This document shows, one piece after another, positions 54,477 to 64,000 of a stretch of DNA of 64,000 bases; position 1 is the stretch's first letter, and every line of letters begins with the position of its first letter. A program made the translations under genes and the position numbers. Under the pieces are notes generated by a model. It ran no database searches. It saw nothing but the letters and a program-made list of their open reading frames with translations, and was not told the origin of the DNA. The stretch spans positions 13,741,449 through 13,805,448 of the forward strand of contig JAJEKV010000005.1 in assembly GCA_021234155.1 (NCBI GenBank), given 5' to 3'. Source of the DNA: Isoetes taiwanensis (Eukaryota; Streptophyta; Lycopodiopsida; Isoetales; Isoetaceae).

Positions 54477-57400
54477 GTATTCTATTCTTAATATTTGTGT
54501 ACATTCATTAAGAAAATAAAAGCATGTATTCATATAGGGCCTGTACAATTTCCATTACTGATGTAACTACACGAAGCATTCTTCATGAATGGCTAATGTG
54601 TTTTAGACAAAGAACATAATCACGTCAATCCCAATTGGTCTAGGCACTGAGCTTCGCAAGCCTCTTCTTGGTCCATATACAAAAAACAAAACAACACAAA
54701 ACAGAATCCCCATTCAAACCATTAATAAGCCCTGACACATGAAATGATCTAACAAGAACCATGAAAACAAAATGACAACAAGAAACATGAAAACACACTT
54801 TTGGGCCATCGGAGGGCAACCCGTCGTGCGCAGCACCTTGTTTTTTTAAATGTTTTAGCAGACTCATAAAATGAAAAGGCACGACATTTAAGCTTATGGG
54901 CTATAGTTTGCTCAAACAGAAAACAAGCAAGTGGTTATGAGGATCAATGCTGACAATGCTCTAGAATATAAATGTTTTTAGCTCTAGTGGGTGTACAAAA
55001 TATTTATTCTCGAGGTTTGTTATGCTGGTTGTTTGGTATTGTAAAATTGGGATCCTTTTTAGTAATCTGTGGTAATTTGTGGTGTCATTGCGTAGTTATA
55101 GAATGGAGATTTTAAGAACTTTAGAAAGATTGTGGTTTTCTAAACCTGAATCCACAATATGGATAAAATAATCGAGAGTTTCATGTGCCCTGCAATCTGA
55201 ACAAATTCAGAACGGAAATTATATTGCCCAAGTTTTTGGTTTGCAGCCTTCCTCTGACGTGGCATGCATCTGGGCCCTTCATTTTTAGAGCATTGATTTA
55301 TAAGACAAGGGTTCTTATCATTTAAGATGGTCAAAAGACGAGCATTGATTTATAAGACAAGGGTTCTTATCATTTAAGATGGTCAAAACTTCTTGTTTGT
55401 CTATCAAGAAAGTATCATTACCACTACCCTTCTTAGTTGAACACCTTTCGTTTGTCTAATGAACATCATGGCCTTTATAAAAAGATTAAATGTACATGTC
55501 ATACTTTGCAACAATAGTACATGGTGATAATGTGTGTTGGCATGTTGAATTCCATATGCTTAAAAGGGCATGAAAGGTAAGGTGAATAAGCAATGTCAGG
55601 GTCTACGGTTATGTGGTTGCTTTACTACACCCAAGTTCCATCACCTTCCTCCTAATAGAGATGCGAAAGGATAACGGGTCTTACGTGTCCCATTGCTTGT
55701 CAAAATTATCCTTAGTCATTGCCTGCTTTCAATCGTTTAGCTTCTCCAAATAATCCGGAGTTACATCTAATTCACAACGCTTGGCTTTTACGGATCAAGC
55801 TTTTCTTTTGCACAAAATTGGTGGCAAAACAACAAGATTTTATCGATAAGTTTATCTTGAGACTCGCCAAATGCGCCTCAGATCCGAAAGCACTTTATAA
55901 ACTAACCAAGAAAATGTAACTAAGATACATAACACGTTTAACATTGGCAACGTTCTTTCCCGTTGCCGAAGAATGTATATGCCAGTCCCGTTTAAATGGC
56001 TCATGCCAAAATAATGAATAATCTACCTTTTCTACCAAGTAAAACTATAGCTTGTACTAAAATCTTGTTCATCTAACCCAATAAGTACATTATCCCACTT
56101 TTTGATCTGTTTGGCATACTCTTGAGCATTAGGAGGTCCAAGATGAGAGCTAGAAGTAGACTTGACCAATTTGAAACTACTTTAACGTAACCAACCACAC
56201 TCTCTCAATAATAACAAAGAAGGTTTTCAATATCATGATAAAACATGGCATATACCTCAAGCACAACCTGAAGTAGTTGGATCGAAAACAATGCATCATG
56301 TGCCTCTAAATCTCCATATATACATTGTAAAAATATGATAGGATAAGTATATCTAGAACATAAGCCGTGCTTTTAGCCATACAGAACGAGCTTATTACAA
56401 ATTGAGCGCACCTCAAATGTAAGTGCAATAGGTACTCCTAGTGAATCATACATATAATCGATTCTTTGTACCATGTGCAACATATCTCAAAATGTACAAT
56501 CGTCCTTACATGATCCATTGACAAGAAAATATGCAGTCCAATCCATGCCTCTTTATCTTAGACATGTTATCATGCAAAAGGGTCATTCCAGAAAAAAGGA
56601 AAGCAAGAGAAATGCATTGAATCGAGAAAATGAAACATATTCTCTGCAAACCCACCAGAACCTCTCGGCGCAGAAGCTCGTTTTAGGTGGCGAAAGACCG
56701 ATAATTCAATTGTAATAAGCCCGCATGCCAAGAAAAAGGCAAAAAAATGAGAACCACCATAGCCAATTTATGGCGAGCTTTCATCTTCAAAGTGGACCCA
56801 TACGGTTTTTGCGATAAATTTTTTTTCAAGGATCAATTTTCCAACTCTTCCAACTCACTGCGATTTCATCCATGCTCAAGAAGCATTGCGAAAGCATTAT
56901 CGTGGCTGATTCATTAATCCGCATTCGTCCATCACATCACATCAAAAAAATAAATTTAATTACATAGGCTGCCCTTTGCGATAAACTAACAATTTTAATA
57001 TCAATTTTTGATTCTCGGCCATAAAGATTCACGCTACCCGCTCGCACTTTTCGTTACGTCCCCGATCCACCGCCGCTTTGATACGATTTTTTTATTTTGT
57101 TGATTATCTGCAGCGAATTAAAACCCCGGTCATACGCCGTTTCCAACGAATCAAACTTGAATTATTGCTTGAGTTCTTCCTACTTACAAAGAGGGCAACC
57201 CAACAAAGAGGAGATCCCACGAAGCTCCCCTCTGCTTCGCTACCTCTAGGCGATGCCAGGAACTTCCGCCCTGCTCCAATGAAATCCACATCGTGCAAAC
57301 GTCTTGATGGACCCCTCAAATCCCAAAATTCTACAGCCGTTGACAAAGAATATGCCACAATATTCTTAAATCGCGGCCATCTATGCGTCTTGCCCCATAC

Positions 57401-57710
57401 TCCCCAAGGGTTGCCCTACGGGCAACCCAAAAAAGGGCAACATGAGCTTTGAGCTTTTATGATTGAAAAAAAGAAGAAAAAGGGTGAAATCCATCTACGA
57501 TTAGGATTAAAAAGAAGGGGCAAGAACAAAGCGGAAGGGGAAAAAAAGGGAGGGAGGGAGAAATTATAGTAACAGATGAAAACAGACGAAATATGCAAGA
57601 TTTTCTTAACACCAAAATGGCGCGAGTACTCACCTTAAAGATGGATTCTCCGTTCTCGATTGCACTAAGTCCACGGCTTGCTATTCCTAGCTTCGTTCAC
57701 CATCGCCAGA
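54477..57710. other. Intergenic with small repeats
   Basis: No recognised gene. About 54808-54840 carries the GGGCAACCC...GTGCGCAGCACCTTGTTT block also found at about 27175. 57186-57417 is bounded by AGGGCAACCC and GGGTTGCCCT, a 10-bp inverted pair that may mark a 0.23-kb foldback element. The CT/GA-rich stretch near 57540 precedes the next gene. Confidence 0.45.
55288..55388 (+). repeat. Perfect tandem duplication, 49 bp x2 (period 52)
   Basis: GAGCATTGATTTATAAGACA...GATGGTCAAAA at 55288 and again at 55340, identical over about 49 bp and separated by GAC. Confidence 0.9.
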
Positions 57711-60700
57711 ATGCCCAGCAGTAAGTATTCCGAAGTAGAAAGAACAAGTTTCTAATTTAGGGTTTCTCAGTCGGTGACATTTATTGCTCTTTGTATTCTT
57801 CAGTGTCTCCTGATGATGGATCTGGCAAGGCCAAGGACGGTTCAGCGGATGAGTCCAATGGAGGAAGGCTTCAAAATTACCTTGCTAATGTGCCTGAAGA
57901 TGTTCTGGCTGCTTTGATGAGCGAGTTGGAGAAACGTATTCGAAGAAATTCTGCAAGTGATGATTCAAACAACTCATCTAGGCCATTTGAGAAGCACAAT
58001 GGTGATTTAGGAGGAAAGAATCCTTGAAATCATAAAGAAAGGAAAAGAAAGGTAAGCCTATTCAATTTCCATTACGTTTACAAGAAAACACTACTTTCTT
58101 TGTTTAGGATATAAAGTGGGGTTTCTTTGATGTAAATTCAAGAACTTTTTGCTTTCTATTTTGCATCATCTAGTGGGCTTTCTGCTGTTTACTTTTAATT
58201 TGCTGTAACTCTATAAAAACTCCATTTTGCACTTCTGGCTTCTAGCATCTAGTATCTCCTCCATAGAAATGTCATATTTCATCTTCTTTAATATCAATTA
58301 CCTTGGCAGGCTATGTATCTTGAATTTTTGCTGATAATGGCCACTTAATGGTTGTAAAATCTTTATTGAATTTTTTAAAGCCTAATGCAGCCACTGCCAT
58401 TTTGACATGCCCTCATAAAATGAAATGTTGAGAGCAGGGCAGCATTGATTTAAAAAAGATTCGCAGCAATAACAGGGTTGGCGATGCAGTTCCTCTATGT
58501 GCTGTTAATGTGCTTATGTTTTTAATTATCCCTGCTGTTATATAACTTGCATCCAGCACCTCTTTAGAAACCGGCTGACTTTTCTGCACAAATATGCTAT
58601 ATAAAGAGTATCTTGTATTAGACAGTGAGTTCTGGACAGCAAGTTTGTGTACTGTTATTTGCATCATGATGCTACTTAGTTTATGTACTGTTATTTACAT
58701 GTTTTAACTTAGTACTGTTTATGTACTGTTATTTACATGTTTTAACTTAGTGTGCGATGTTTTCATTAACATGCCTACTTTCTTTTCTAGGGTGAAGCAT
58801 CCACGACGCTCAAGCAATTCATGCAGTGTTCCAGACGCTGAAACATCCAAAGAAGGAGCTAAAAGGAAATCCATCGTCTTAAACAAACACTTAAACAAAC
58901 ACGTTGTTCTAAGTGCTTCTTCGTCTTCTTCAGAAGATAATGGATTCGATAATGAAGATTGCTTTTCCCCTGACACAGATCTTGATAAAGACAGTCCTGA
59001 TAAAGAAAAGTTTGAAGTTGATCTCTCGTACAATGTACAATTCAGGAGATTATCAAATTCAGAGGTATGTTTTGGAGTTCATTTCATTTATTAGGTAGTT
59101 CAAAAATTAGAGTGAGTTTGTACTATGATTTATTGAGGTAATTACTTCTAATTACTTTTGTTAATACTTCAAGTACTATTGCTAATTACTTCTGAATTTC
59201 AGGTTTGCTTTTTTAAAGGAGAGCTATTAAGAGATGAAGCTGGCCGCGAGTTTGAGGAAAAAGCAGCAGATGCTTTGAAACTGTATTGCAGGGAAGTAGA
59301 TAAGCATTTTAAAGAGATAAAGCCACGCCATCTCCAAAAGACATTGAAATATGTTCGCGAGCAGTTTGGTGATGGATTGAGCGAGATAGACATTATTAGG
59401 TCCTTGAAGAAGAGATGGCGACATTGGAGGTTAGGAATTACATCACACTTTTCTTGTTATTTATATAAAATAAACTTACTTTTTCCTATGTAAAATTTAA
59501 CTAGGGATAACCTGCAAAGGAATGTCCGTGCTGGCAATGCAACAAGGCCAATGCAAGTTGATGAAGAGTCATGGAAAAGGTTTGTGGATTCTTGTGACAA
59601 CATTTATCAATATCAAAGGGCGGCTTTGCCAAATGGAAAACAAGACAGCGAACTGGTTCCGGTGGACTTATGTCAATCAAAACTAAGTTTGTAAGTATTG
59701 ATTTCTAAATTGCCTTTGATTATTTGTCTTTGTTCTTTTCTAAATTGAAAATTGCAGTTTCAAGATTGGGGCTCAATGCCCACAGATGATATGCTTCAAG
59801 AAATCTTGGAGAAAGGTGGATATGCTGCCTTTAAAAAGAGAATGATAGCAAAAGGATTTGTGCCAAAAAAGGTTAGTCTATGTTTGCTGATTTAATGTTG
59901 GCTTCAATTCTTATTTTGCTAAAATCTCAAACCTTTCATCGTTTTAATTTTTTGTGGCTTAATTATAGTTTAAGGCCATGGATTATATTAAAGGAACAAG
60001 TCCGGGCATAATTTTTAAGGTGAAATCGAAAAAGGGCAAGGAAGTTGAGGCGGTAAGTGTCATCCTTTATGCTTGATGCTTTAGGTAGGCACAATTATTT
60101 CAGTAAAAAAATTACAGCAACCATTATAGCAATAGTCTCTTGTTTGCTATTTTAATGGACTTGAAGAATTGGGGGAAAATATTCCAGGGCCAGGATATGC
60201 ATGAACGCTACTGCATCATCCTTATATATGCCTGGTAAATAATCTTTATAACTTTGGTACTCTATGCATGTACATGGTATTGTTTAAGCCAGGAACCAAG
60301 CAAGATCAGACCTGCCATCATTCTTTGGAGCGATTTATATACTTGAAGCTTAGCAGATTTGGTTTTATTGGAACTCATGGGAAATAGTAATAAAAGTCAT
60401 TTCTACAGCAGCACTTGACCATGCCCATTGGATCATATGTCGTTTCATGATCTACAATGGTTGGTTTCCATTTGCAATTCATAACTGGAGATAAGTGCTT
60501 CGTTATTTAAGCATTCTGACTGATACTGTACTAATGTTTTTGCCCCTTTCATTGAATCTATAAACTCCCCTTTCTCTATAAACTCCCCTTTCTGGCATTC
60601 CCATATCAGATTCCAAACATCTAAATGTCTGCAGCGTAGGAAGCTTTTGAAGTCTGTAAAATATCATGGAGTATTTAGATCTTCTTTTTTACCAAGCCGG

Positions 60701-61104
60701 AGGAAGTCCTAACTAGTCGATTCTTTCTTTGATATTCTCTGTTGTGCAGCATAATTTCATATTTGTTTCTATATAAATAATGGGTACTTTTTATTTTGAT
60801 TACCTTTCTTATCTCTAGTTTTGTAATATGCAGGAAGTATGCTATATTGACAGCGATTCGGACAAGGAAATGGTAAATATTTTCTTTCCTACTTAATATC
60901 ACATTGCATAAAACTATTTGCTGAAAATTACTGTTTAACATTGTTGGCCATCTTCTCATTAAAATATTAAATGTGCCAATTAATGTCATATTTGTTGGCA
61001 GATTAATTTTGTATAATAATGCGCTAGATTTCAACATTGAATTAATTTCACCGATACAGGGAGAATGCAGTGGAGAGAAAAATGATGGTTCTGAAGGCAC
61101 CTAA
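57711..61104 (+). CDS. Nine-exon gene, unknown function, probably nuclear (possibly damaged)
   Basis: Proposed exons: 57711-57720 (ATGCCCAGCA), 57804-58051, 58791-59064, 59203-59429, 59505-59690, 59758-59871, 59969-60052, 60834-60872, 61060-61104. All introns are GT-AG, several with GTAAGT donors. The product would be about 408 residues: an acidic/Ser-rich first half (LQNYLANVPEDVLAALMSEL; SASSSSSEDNGFDNEDC), a helical, basic centre (ADALKLYCREVDKHFKEIKP; IIRSLKKRWRHWRD), and a tail with DDMLQEILEKGGYAAFKKRM and DSDSDKEM. I do not recognise the family; composition suggests a nuclear, perhaps DNA-associated protein. Exon 2 meets a TGA at 58025-58027 and exon 5 ends one base out of phase. A one-base indel in each would restore phase, so either sequence errors or a young pseudogene. 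Confidence 0.6.
58677..58750 (+). repeat. Tandem duplication, 38 bp x2, in intron 2
   Basis: TTTATGTACTGTTATTTACATGTTTTAACTTAG occurs twice in a row just upstream of the exon 3 acceptor, with a partial third copy before it. Confidence 0.85.
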
Positions 61105-61739
61105 GATCAGATTGTCTTGGAGTATTACTCATGTTTTTTGAGTATTTGACCTTATGAGCATCTCATTTGTAGAAATTTTACTGCTATGAATAAGAATATT
61201 CAACTTTCTAGTGTATTTTGTCTCAATCTCGTGTACCTTGTCACAACGCACCGCAATAAGGAAATGTGATCTTGCTATTACACAAATTATAATACAGTTT
61301 CAAAAGAGTTATAATGGTTGACACTATTAACAAAACTGCTTTGTGGAATGGTTCTTTTCTTGTCATAAAACCTGATCATTTTTTTGTTGCTAGGTTGACA
61401 TTTGCTTTGACAAAAAGCATGATGCACTAGTTGATGCAATATTTGGGGTAGGTTAGTCACAAGAGTTAATGCAATATTTAAATTGGGTAAATCACAAGCT
61501 TGATGGCAGCTAATTAATGGTTGATGAAACATATATGCCATGGATGTTATTATCTCATTACAATTTGATGAAATTTTGCCCCAATATGTACAATTACTTA
61601 TGGCAATTGAGTTATAATATTGTTGAAAAAGTTGGTGATATTTGAATGTGATATTTGTTATAGTGCCCTTAGAACTATTGATGCTACCTTGAGACTATTA
61701 ACTTGTTGCAATGATGTTGCAATTTCATTATAAAGGTTG

Positions 61740-61913
61740 CCTCTGTGTCAGGAATTGCGGCAACTGAATGTGCCCCAATCCTGATATAACACTTGACACC
61801 CGAACGTCAGCTATAGTGTCAAAAATGTGACAACTTTTGGAGTCTAAGGAGATTAATTTGTGTCAAGATTTTTGACGTTATACTAGATGTTATTGGTACA
61901 TTTCTCTTGTAGT
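61740..61913. mobile_element. CACTA element terminus
   Basis: Ends TTCTCTTGTAGTG at 61913, the reverse complement of the classic CACTACAAGAGAA terminus. It is preceded by subterminal words TGTCA/TGACA (GACACCCGAACGTCAGC, TAGTGTCAAAAATGTGACA, GTGTCAAGATTTTTGACGTT). The opposite terminus was not found nearby, so it may be a solo end or belong to a larger element with a diverged left end. Confidence 0.7.
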
Positions 61914-62368
61914 GACATGCTTCAAACTAAGAGGTTTAAACTTTGCAATGCAATTTTAGAAAACATGGCAACATGGCTTGTGCTTTCTTTCTTTTTTACT
62001 TAGCTTACTCTTCTTAGCAACCGACTTTTTATTGTTACTCATTTCCTATGTCATTTAAAAAGTCAATACTTGTTTTGTGTGCCTATAGCTTTGATGGAAA
62101 TTACCTGCAAGGAGTTCAATTTTGGACCACAAGAGAAAGCATAGGAACTATCTATGAAGGTGGAGAAACAGTGTAATCTTACAAAATTTAATGGAGTTTC
62201 TTTTTTCATAATTCTATAAAACATGTTTTTAATGTAATTATGTTGTGCTGTTATAAAAAAAAAGTCACATTCTCGATGCAAATTTACTAACCCGGGAAGA
62301 AGTTGCAGTGCCAAAATGGTCCAAAATCCTGGCATAAGTCCAATTTAAATGAATGATGGTTACATGCT

Positions 62369-62530
62369 AGAAAATGCATTATTCCTAGTAGAAAGCAATG
62401 CCTATGGCTTTGTTTTGCCCACATCTAATTGTTGAAGATAGTCACTTTAGATAGAAAATGCATTATTTCTAGTAGAAAGCAATGTCTTTGTTTTGCCCAC
62501 ACCTAATTGTTGAAGATAGTCACTTTAGAA
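62369..62530 (+). repeat. Tandem duplication, about 84 bp x2, upstream of the P450
   Basis: AGAAAATGCATTATTCCTAG starts at 62369 and recurs at 62453, and both continue to GAAGATAGTCACTTTAGA. Copies differ by a few substitutions and a small indel. It lies 250-420 bp upstream of the P450 start codon. Confidence 0.85.
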
Positions 62531-62785
62531 AACGCAGTATTCACAGGGAAGTGGTTTGTTAGAGACATTTGTCAATAGGTGCGATTTACGTATGCTAAGG
62601 TGACACAACCTAGGGTTATTGCCAAGTGTAGAGAGGTGAAAAAACCAATCACGTTGGGGGGTTTGGATTTACTTGGGGATAGAAAGGAAGGGAGGTGATA
62701 GTTAGTTGTTAGGTTTTGGAAGCATTGGCAGGGACCCGAGTTGAAATCCCTCAAAAAAAAAGGCCACCGATAAGGCCATAGTTTT

Positions 62786-64000
62786 ATGGGGAACTATTCG
62801 TCTTCAAGCAATGGACTGGAACAAGCAAGCTGGGCGACCGGGCTTACATGGCTCGATGCAGCTGCAATACTTGCGGCCTTTTTAGCCTGCCATTTTCTGC
62901 GTTATAGATCTGCTGCAGGCCCCACAGTATGGCCAATTGTAGGCATGCTGCCTCAGATTTCTGCCAATTTCAAACATGCCTACGATTGGGTTACTCTGGA
63001 GCTCCAGAAGTCCGGCGGTACCTTCGTTTTTGTAGTCCCTGCTCTGCCCAGCCTCTCAGTCGCCATTACTTCTGACCCCTCTAATGTCGAGTATATCCTT
63101 AAGACCAATTTCGCTAATTTTCCTAAAGGGGTCAAATTCCAACGGGTTTTCTATGACCTCCTTGGATCTGGAATTTTTAATTCCGATGGCCCCCCTTGGC
63201 AGCACCACCGCCGGATTTCTAGCTTGGATCTGCACTCTCGAGCTTTTAAGGACATGTCTTTTCGTTGTGTGCAGAACTTGGTCCATTCTAGACTCTTGCC
63301 TCTGCTCCGATCCGTCGCTGCAGCAGAACGGTGTATTGATTTCCAGGACGTCATGCTCAGGTTTACGTTTGATAGTATCTGCATGCTTGCTTTGGGCGTT
63401 GATGTGCGTTGTTTGTCTATCGATCTGCCACAAATTCCGTTTGCAACAGCGTTTGATTTGGCTACAGAGTGCACGTTCATGAGATTCATGGCACCAGAGT
63501 TCCTGTGGAAAATTCACCGCTTCTTCAACATCAAAAAGGAAAAAAAACTGAGAGATGCATTAGCAGTGGTTAACAATTTCGCTCAAGACGTGATCTGCAA
63601 AAGAAAAACGGAATTAAGCCAGGGTTTGAACGCTGAAAGAGGAGATCTGCTATCATGTTTGCTTCAGTCTGACACCTGTAAGACGTACTCTGACAAATTC
63701 TTGCGTGATTTTGCCATTAATTTTATTTTAGCTGGCAGGGATACCACCTCTGTGGCCCTAACGTGGTTCATGTGGTTGCTAGCCCAGCATGCACACGTTG
63801 AAAGTGCCATATTTGATGAAGTCTCACATGTTGTCTCCATTAACAAAAATTGCAATACCCATGACCCATTTAGCATCCACCAGCTTAAGAACATGCATTA
63901 CCTTCATGCTGCTCTCTGCGAATCCATGCGCCTTTATCCCCCTGTTCCTGTCGATAACAAGGATGTCCTCAATGATGATATTCTTCCTAATGGCACCATG
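62786..64000 (+). CDS. Cytochrome P450, CYP86 clan (fatty-acid omega-hydroxylase-like), 5' part
   Basis: From the ATG at 62786 the frame stays open for 405 codons to the window edge. Residues about 24-44 (WLDAAAILAAFLACHFLRYR) form the membrane anchor, followed by the Pro-rich hinge GPTVWPIVGMLP. The C-helix WQHHRR stands at 138-143, the oxygen-binding I-helix motif AGRDTT at 316-321 (within INFILAGRDTTSVALTW), and the K-helix ExxR (ESMR) at 379-382, followed by LYPPVPVDNK. GIFNSDG and the I-helix text match clan 86 (CYP86/94/96/704), which hydroxylate fatty acids for cutin, suberin or sporopollenin at the ER. The heme-Cys loop lies beyond the window. The start is supported by the anchor at normal distance. 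No intron is visible so far. No symbol assigned, as the subfamily is unsure. Confidence 0.93.
   Translation, partial: MGNYSSSSNGLEQASWATGLTWLDAAAILAAFLACHFLRYRSAAGPTVWPIVGMLPQISANFKHAYDWVTLELQKSGGTFVFVVPALPSLSVAITSDPSNVEYILKTNFANFPKGVKFQRVFYDLLGSGIFNSDGPPWQHHRRISSLDLHSRAFKDMSFRCVQNLVHSRLLPLLRSVAAAERCIDFQDVMLRFTFDSICMLALGVDVRCLSIDLPQIPFATAFDLATECTFMRFMAPEFLWKIHRFFNIKKEKKLRDALAVVNNFAQDVICKRKTELSQGLNAERGDLLSCLLQSDTCKTYSDKFLRDFAINFILAGRDTTSVALTWFMWLLAQHAHVESAIFDEVSHVVSINKNCNTHDPFSIHQLKNMHYLHAALCESMRLYPPVPVDNKDVLNDDILPNGTM

Larger units (their letters stand above)
61105..62785. other. Intergenic region, including the P450 upstream sequence
   Basis: About 1.7 kb between the two host genes. It holds the CACTA end (61740-61913) and an 84-bp tandem duplication (62369-62530). 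Otherwise AT-rich sequence without recognised elements. No clear TATA box could be assigned to the P450. Confidence 0.5.

Overview
This window looks like a stretch of a land-plant nuclear genome dominated by transposable elements. A fern or similar non-seed vascular plant is my inference. It rests on the style of a decayed PLS-class PPR gene, the mix of Ty3, L1, non-L1 LINE, CACTA and MITE elements, the long intergenic spaces and the canonical GT-AG introns. No organism-specific marker was seen, so the lineage is a guess.

Layout. 1-3099: a segmental duplication whose first copy carries a MITE-like element that the second copy lacks, then a possible helicase relic. 3100-16341: one large Ty3/gypsy LTR retrotransposon on the minus strand with two LTRs of about 1.58 kb, PBS, PPT, a decayed gag-PR-RT-RNaseH-INT order, and an unusually long leader of about 4.5 kb. 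That leader holds at least two extra reading frames, each preceded by a pair of about 75-bp repeats. The first frame begins with the same eight residues as histone H3. 16342-19530: non-coding, with local tandem repeats. 19530-27005: a non-L1 APE-type LINE with 5' tandem repeats and a MITE inserted in its reverse transcriptase, followed head to tail by a 5'-truncated relative. 27237-28697: a CACTA TNP2-type transposase relic. 29034-35818: a nearly complete but inactivated L1-type LINE. 35819-44760: mostly featureless, with some exon-like scraps. 44777-46640: a PPR pseudogene. 47420-54476: an NPH3/RPT2-like gene split by a 6.7-kb CACTA-like element (47633-54377, 3-bp target duplication CAT). That element contains a terminal exon of a TPR protein, other small repeats and LINE 3' ends.

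The clearest host genes lie at the right end. At 57711-61104 is a nine-exon gene of unknown function with consensus splice sites but two phase conflicts. At 62786-64000 is an intact cytochrome P450 of the CYP86 clan that runs off the window. Between them, at about 61.9 kb, is the end of a CACTA element.

The retroelement proteins do not act together with the host genes. The relations visible here are insertion histories: MITE into LINE, MITE into a duplicated segment, and CACTA-like element into NPH3. No tRNA, rRNA or CRISPR was found. All similarities were judged by eye from known family motifs; nothing was searched or aligned by computer.
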